Positions 60,138 to 64,000 of a DNA stretch of 64,000 bases are shown piece by piece (position 1 is the stretch's first letter; each line of letters starts with the position of its first letter). A model generated the notes under the pieces. That model was given only the letters and a program-made list of their open reading frames with translations, did no database searches and was not told where the DNA came from. Made by a program: the position numbers and the translations under genes. Origin of the DNA: Diogma glabrata (taxonomy: Eukaryota > Arthropoda > Insecta > Diptera > Cylindrotomidae); contig OY856188.1 of the NCBI GenBank assembly GCA_963693315.1, forward strand, positions 269,075,114 to 269,139,113, given 5' to 3'.

Positions 60138-60246
60138 TTTTTTAATTTTGAATTTCAATTTTGAATTTAAATTTTGAAGTCTAATTTTGATTTTCAATTT
60201 TGAGTTTTAATTTTGAATTTTAATTTTGAATTTTGAAATTAAAATT
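60138..60246. repeat. GAATTTTAATTTT array switching strand
   Basis: T-rich GAATTTTAATTTT units run to about 60,232, where GAATTTTGAAATTAAAATT reverses to the A-rich orientation that leads into the heptamer array. Confidence 0.75.
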
Positions 60247-61020
60247 AAAAATTAAAAAATAAAAATTAAAAATTAAAAATTAAAAATTAAAAATTAAAAA
60301 TTAAAAATTAAAAATTGAAAATTAAAAATTAAAAATTAAAAATTAAAAATTAAAAATTAAAAATTAAAAATTAAAAATTAAAAATTAAAAATTAAAAATT
60401 AAAAATTAAAAATTAAAAATTGAAAATTAAAAATTAAAAATTAAAAATTAAAAATTAAAAATTAAAAATTAAAAATTAAAAATTAAAAATTAAAAATTAA
60501 AAATTAAAAATTAAAAATTAAAAATTAAAAATTAAAAATTAAAAATTAAAAATTAAAAATTAAAAATTAAAAATTAAAAATTAAAAATTAAAAATTAAAA
60601 ATTAAAAATTAAAAATTAAAAATTAAAAATTAAAAATTAAAAATTAAAAATTAAAAATTAAAAATTAAAAATTAAAAATTAAAAATTAAAAATTAAAAAT
60701 TAAAAATTAAAAATTAAAAATTAAAAATTAAAAATTAAAAATTAAAAATTAAAAATTAAAAATTAAAAATTAAAAATTAAAAATTAAAAATTAAAAATTA
60801 AAAATTAAAAATTAAAAATTAAAAATTAAAAATTAAAAATTAAAAATTAAAAATTAAAAATTAAAAATTAAAAATTAAAAATTAAAAATTAAAAATTAAA
60901 AATTAAAAATTAAAAATTAAAAATTAAAAATTAAAAATTAAAAATTAAAAATTAAAAATTAAAAATTAAAAATTAAAAATTAAAAATTAAAAATTAAAAA
61001 TTAAAAATTAAAAATTAAAA
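60247..61020 (+). repeat. TTAAAAA heptamer array, ~110 units
   Basis: From 60,423 to 61,020 the 7-bp unit appears without interruption. Two TTGAAAA variants stand at 60,317 and 60,422, exactly 105 bp (15 units) apart, which suggests duplication of a multi-unit block. The unit is not the insect telomere repeat TTAGG. Confidence 0.95.
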
Positions 61021-64000
61021 TTTTGTTTTGGTCGCGCTATTGTTTTGTTTTTGATTGTTTGATTTTAAAAAACTTGCGTTTAAAACTTTTATTTTATTTT
61101 TATTTCCATTACTCTTTATGATGTGACATTTATTATATTTTGTTATTCTCCATCTTGTCTCTTTCACTATAAATTTATCTGATTTTCAACAACAAAATAT
61201 GGAGTTGCTGAAATCTCACAGCTCTGAGATATCAAGACTTCGGTCTGGGTTAAAGATTTTGAAATAGTTTTCGGCAAAAAACTTTTTTGAGGACATGGTT
61301 TTTAGTTTTGGGCAGCGATGTATATCAAACGTAACTCTTTGTTAAAGTACAAGTATTTTTTATCTGAGTTTAAAAATTTATTACAAAATTAACACGAAAC
61401 ATCAATACGTTGCCGGAAAATTGTAATCAAAATTCCCAAAATATTGTTAAACTAAATAAAATCAAACTTTTTTCGAAATTCCAAAACTATTCCGAAAATT
61501 AGAATAAAATATTTAAAACTTTTTTTAAATTCCGATAATATTCCAAAAATTCTTAAAAATTTAAACTTTTCCAAAATTCTAAAAATATTGCAAAAATTAT
61601 TACAAAATCAAAAATTAGAACTTTTTCAAAATTCCAAAAATATTTCAAAAACTATAACAAATTCAAAGATTTCCATGTCCAATTTCATTTTCAATTACAT
61701 TTACGTCATCAAAACAGCTACAATTTTTTTTTCAAAAAATTGGGTAAAAAATAAATGAAATCATTTTTTGACACACTTGACAATATTTTTTTGATAAACT
61801 TATAATGCAATAATCTAGTTTTTGATCTCTTATACCAATCCCTACCATCAAGATTTCCAAAAAATTTAATGTTCCTACTCGTAATCACTAAAAATGAACG
61901 TTTTTTAAGCCAAAAATATAAATATTTGCTATTTTCGACACACATAATGATTTTTTTGATGAAATTCCGGTACAGTTATCGAACACTGCGTCCTTTGCGG
62001 CCTGTCCCTTGAGTATACCTATTTTTAAAAAAAAAAAATTTGAAATCCCTCTAGCGGTTTTCCTCGCAGTGTAGGTAATGACGGCGGCCGGCCGGCCGGC
62101 CTTCAGACAGACATACATTATTTTATGTTTTTGCTTTTTTAGAATCAGTAGCTCCTAAAACGTCGAGAAATGCCAAAAAAGTGGGGGTAAGAATTTCACT
62201 TTTGGTTCATGAATGCAATACTTAGGTCTTTCAGACCGAAGTAGTTGTTAGTCTGTCCGCTCAAGAAAACCTAAGTTAATGGCGGGATTTTGATGCAAAT
62301 ATGATACATTTAATGAAGCTTGGTTTTCGAAAGAACTGGTGCAATTTTGGAACATTATAGTGCTGGTTTATCGAACAGCTGTTTGTTTTAAATATCAATA
62401 ACTTTTCGAAAGATATATAATAATTCCTCATCCCATCTTTTGGTTTACCAAAATGAGTAGAAAATTTCGTAAGAAAAATATTAAATTAATTTCTGTCTGT
62501 GAAAATGTTTAGCCCCTCCAGCATTTATTAAAACACAACACTTTTTATTAAAATTATAAACAAACGTAAGCTTCCGACTTGTTTTAAACGTAACCTTTCC
62601 TCAATTAGAACACAAACACACAAATCTAAATCCCTTAAATAATCCTTTTAAGGTGTAAATCAATGAAAAAGGGATAAGAAAACCCAAGAATAGGAAAACG
62701 TAATAAAAAAATATCAAAAAATTAAAGGGTTCATAAATATGTAAATTTGATTACATTAATTTTTTGTTGTCTTCTGTTGTGTTTAGCTTAACATATATTA
62801 GATAACATTAAAAAGACAGGACGATTAAATAATAAATAAAAAAAAATACGGATAAAAGGATAATGTCAAAAAATTTGTGTTTTCAATTTTGTTTGTGTCG
62901 TAAATATTATGTGATTTTTTTTATTTCTGTAACTAGATGTAAATAAAATACGATATTGAAATTCAAAAAGTTTTGTGAATAACGGAAGAAGTTAGAATAT
63001 ATAAGCAAGTAGAGTTTGAATAGAAACAACTGTCGATTTCGTAGATAATCAATGCATAACAAAAATAAGCATCCAACAAGATTCTATGTTCAATCACTTC
63101 TCTCACAAAACTTTACCCACACTTTTGACATAAATTTTTTTGAAAATTTTTCGTTTCTAAAAATAAATGACAAATGCTAAATACTTAAACCAAGAAAAAA
63201 AATTGATACAACTACAACCGTTTCATAAAGTCAATTCTATCGATTAATCAAAATAACCCACAACCTCCTCATCAGTATAATAAATAAAATTTGTTCTTAA
63301 TTAATCTAATTTTTAACATCATATTTTAATTAAGTCAACTTTTTGTTCATAAACTCTCCTACAATCTTTTTAATTCATCGCAAAACTTTTGATTTATATC
63401 TGGAAAAACTTTTCACATAATTTTATTAAACTTTTCGTTTTGTTGTTCGTTTTTCTTTGATTTTTATGTCGGTGATTTGTATCTTGTGGCTTACGATATT
63501 TTCATATTTCTTGTTGGTTTATTATTTATACAATTACCAAAAAGTATTTGTTCACAAACTAAAATATTTTAATTTGATTATGATTATGATAACAAAATCT
63601 TTTGTGATTTTACAGTTTCCTTGTTGTTGACACATTTTTCTACAACAACACTCCATAAGTCACTATGTTACGCTATATGAAAACAAATATTAATTCAGCT
63701 TGGCTGCAGATATACATTACTTAAATTTTCAGTGAAGTCAGAAATTTTCTTCACAGCACTTCCGTGCTCCCAAAACATTATTGGGTACACCACGAAAAAA
63801 ATATACCATTGTTGAAGATAGTAGTGGCGACTCTTACTGAGATGATAAGCCCGAAAATGTTTGGATAATATCCTCGGTATAATAGAATACTACAACGAAG
63901 AGAAACTGATTGTTAATGTGGATAGATTTTCTTTGAACAAATCATATGTAGCAATTTAAGTTAATATTCATGGATGAAAAGAAATGGATTTTTGGTGATC
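61021..64000. other. AT-rich, no gene recognised
   Basis: Short frames only. A GGCC run (GCGGCCGGCCGGCCGGCC, about 62,083-62,100) stands out in AT-rich DNA; on the minus strand the frame through it reads TYTARKTARGISN, which I do not recognise. Nothing else was seen to the end of the window. Confidence 0.45.

Noticed and set aside
60247..61020. Telomeric repeat
   Set aside because: The unit TTAAAAA does not match TTAGG or other known telomere repeats, and unrelated sequence continues for 3 kb beyond it.

Overview
This window looks like AT-rich, repeat-dense intergenic or heterochromatic DNA from an arthropod, most likely an insect. Every recognisable protein is a transposable-element protein: Ty3/gypsy and BEL/Pao LTR elements, RTE-type and CR1/Jockey-type LINEs. 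Non-autonomous DNA elements, tRNA-derived SINEs, satellites and simple repeats fill much of the rest. I find no host protein-coding gene, functional tRNA, rRNA or CRISPR array that I can support. The order is an inference from repeat content only.

Layout, left half. 161-2490 is a candidate TIR DNA element. 2.95-7.8 kb holds a LINE RT relic, two BEL/Pao pol fragments and a long decayed RTE-type LINE. 7.8-12.3 kb is AT-rich with one SINE-like tRNA sequence. A ~178-bp satellite made of dyad-symmetric units runs from 12.45 kb, is interrupted at 13,944, and resumes at 25,177. The interruption is a complete nest: an 11.2-kb LTR element (TG...CA ends, 1.38-kb LTRs, AACC target duplication, tRNA-Lys-type primer site) whose 4.8-kb internal region has no pol gene. 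Its right LTR is split by a young LINE with an intact 1007-residue endonuclease-reverse transcriptase ORF, the only intact large ORF in the window.

Layout, middle. 26.6-27.4 kb is a LINE RT relic, 30.3-30.7 kb a degenerate tandem repeat, 31.6-33.2 kb a minus-strand gypsy pol relic. 33,657-34,207 is a nearly perfect 551-bp palindrome with 7-bp flanking repeats. 36.1-41.8 kb is a decayed minus-strand gypsy element with gag, protease, RT, RNase H, integrase and a tRNA-Leu-type primer site. 43,134-44,647 is a pogo-like non-autonomous element inserted in an (AT)n run, followed by ~850 bp of (AT)n and a 200-bp assembly gap.

Layout, right end. 51.4-53.7 kb is another gypsy relic whose protease is split by a 171-bp MITE. 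56.9-61.0 kb carries AT-rich arrays in opposing orientations, three related SINE copies, a hAT-like MITE inserted in an older hairpin, and ~770 bp of a TTAAAAA heptamer.

The most unusual signal is a sense-strand tRNA-Lys-like sequence at the 3' end of the internal region, just before the 3' LTR, in two LTR elements: the pol-less one at 20.0 kb and the gypsy relic at 31.7 kb. It sits where a polypurine tract is expected, and the pol-less element also uses a tRNA-Lys-type primer site.
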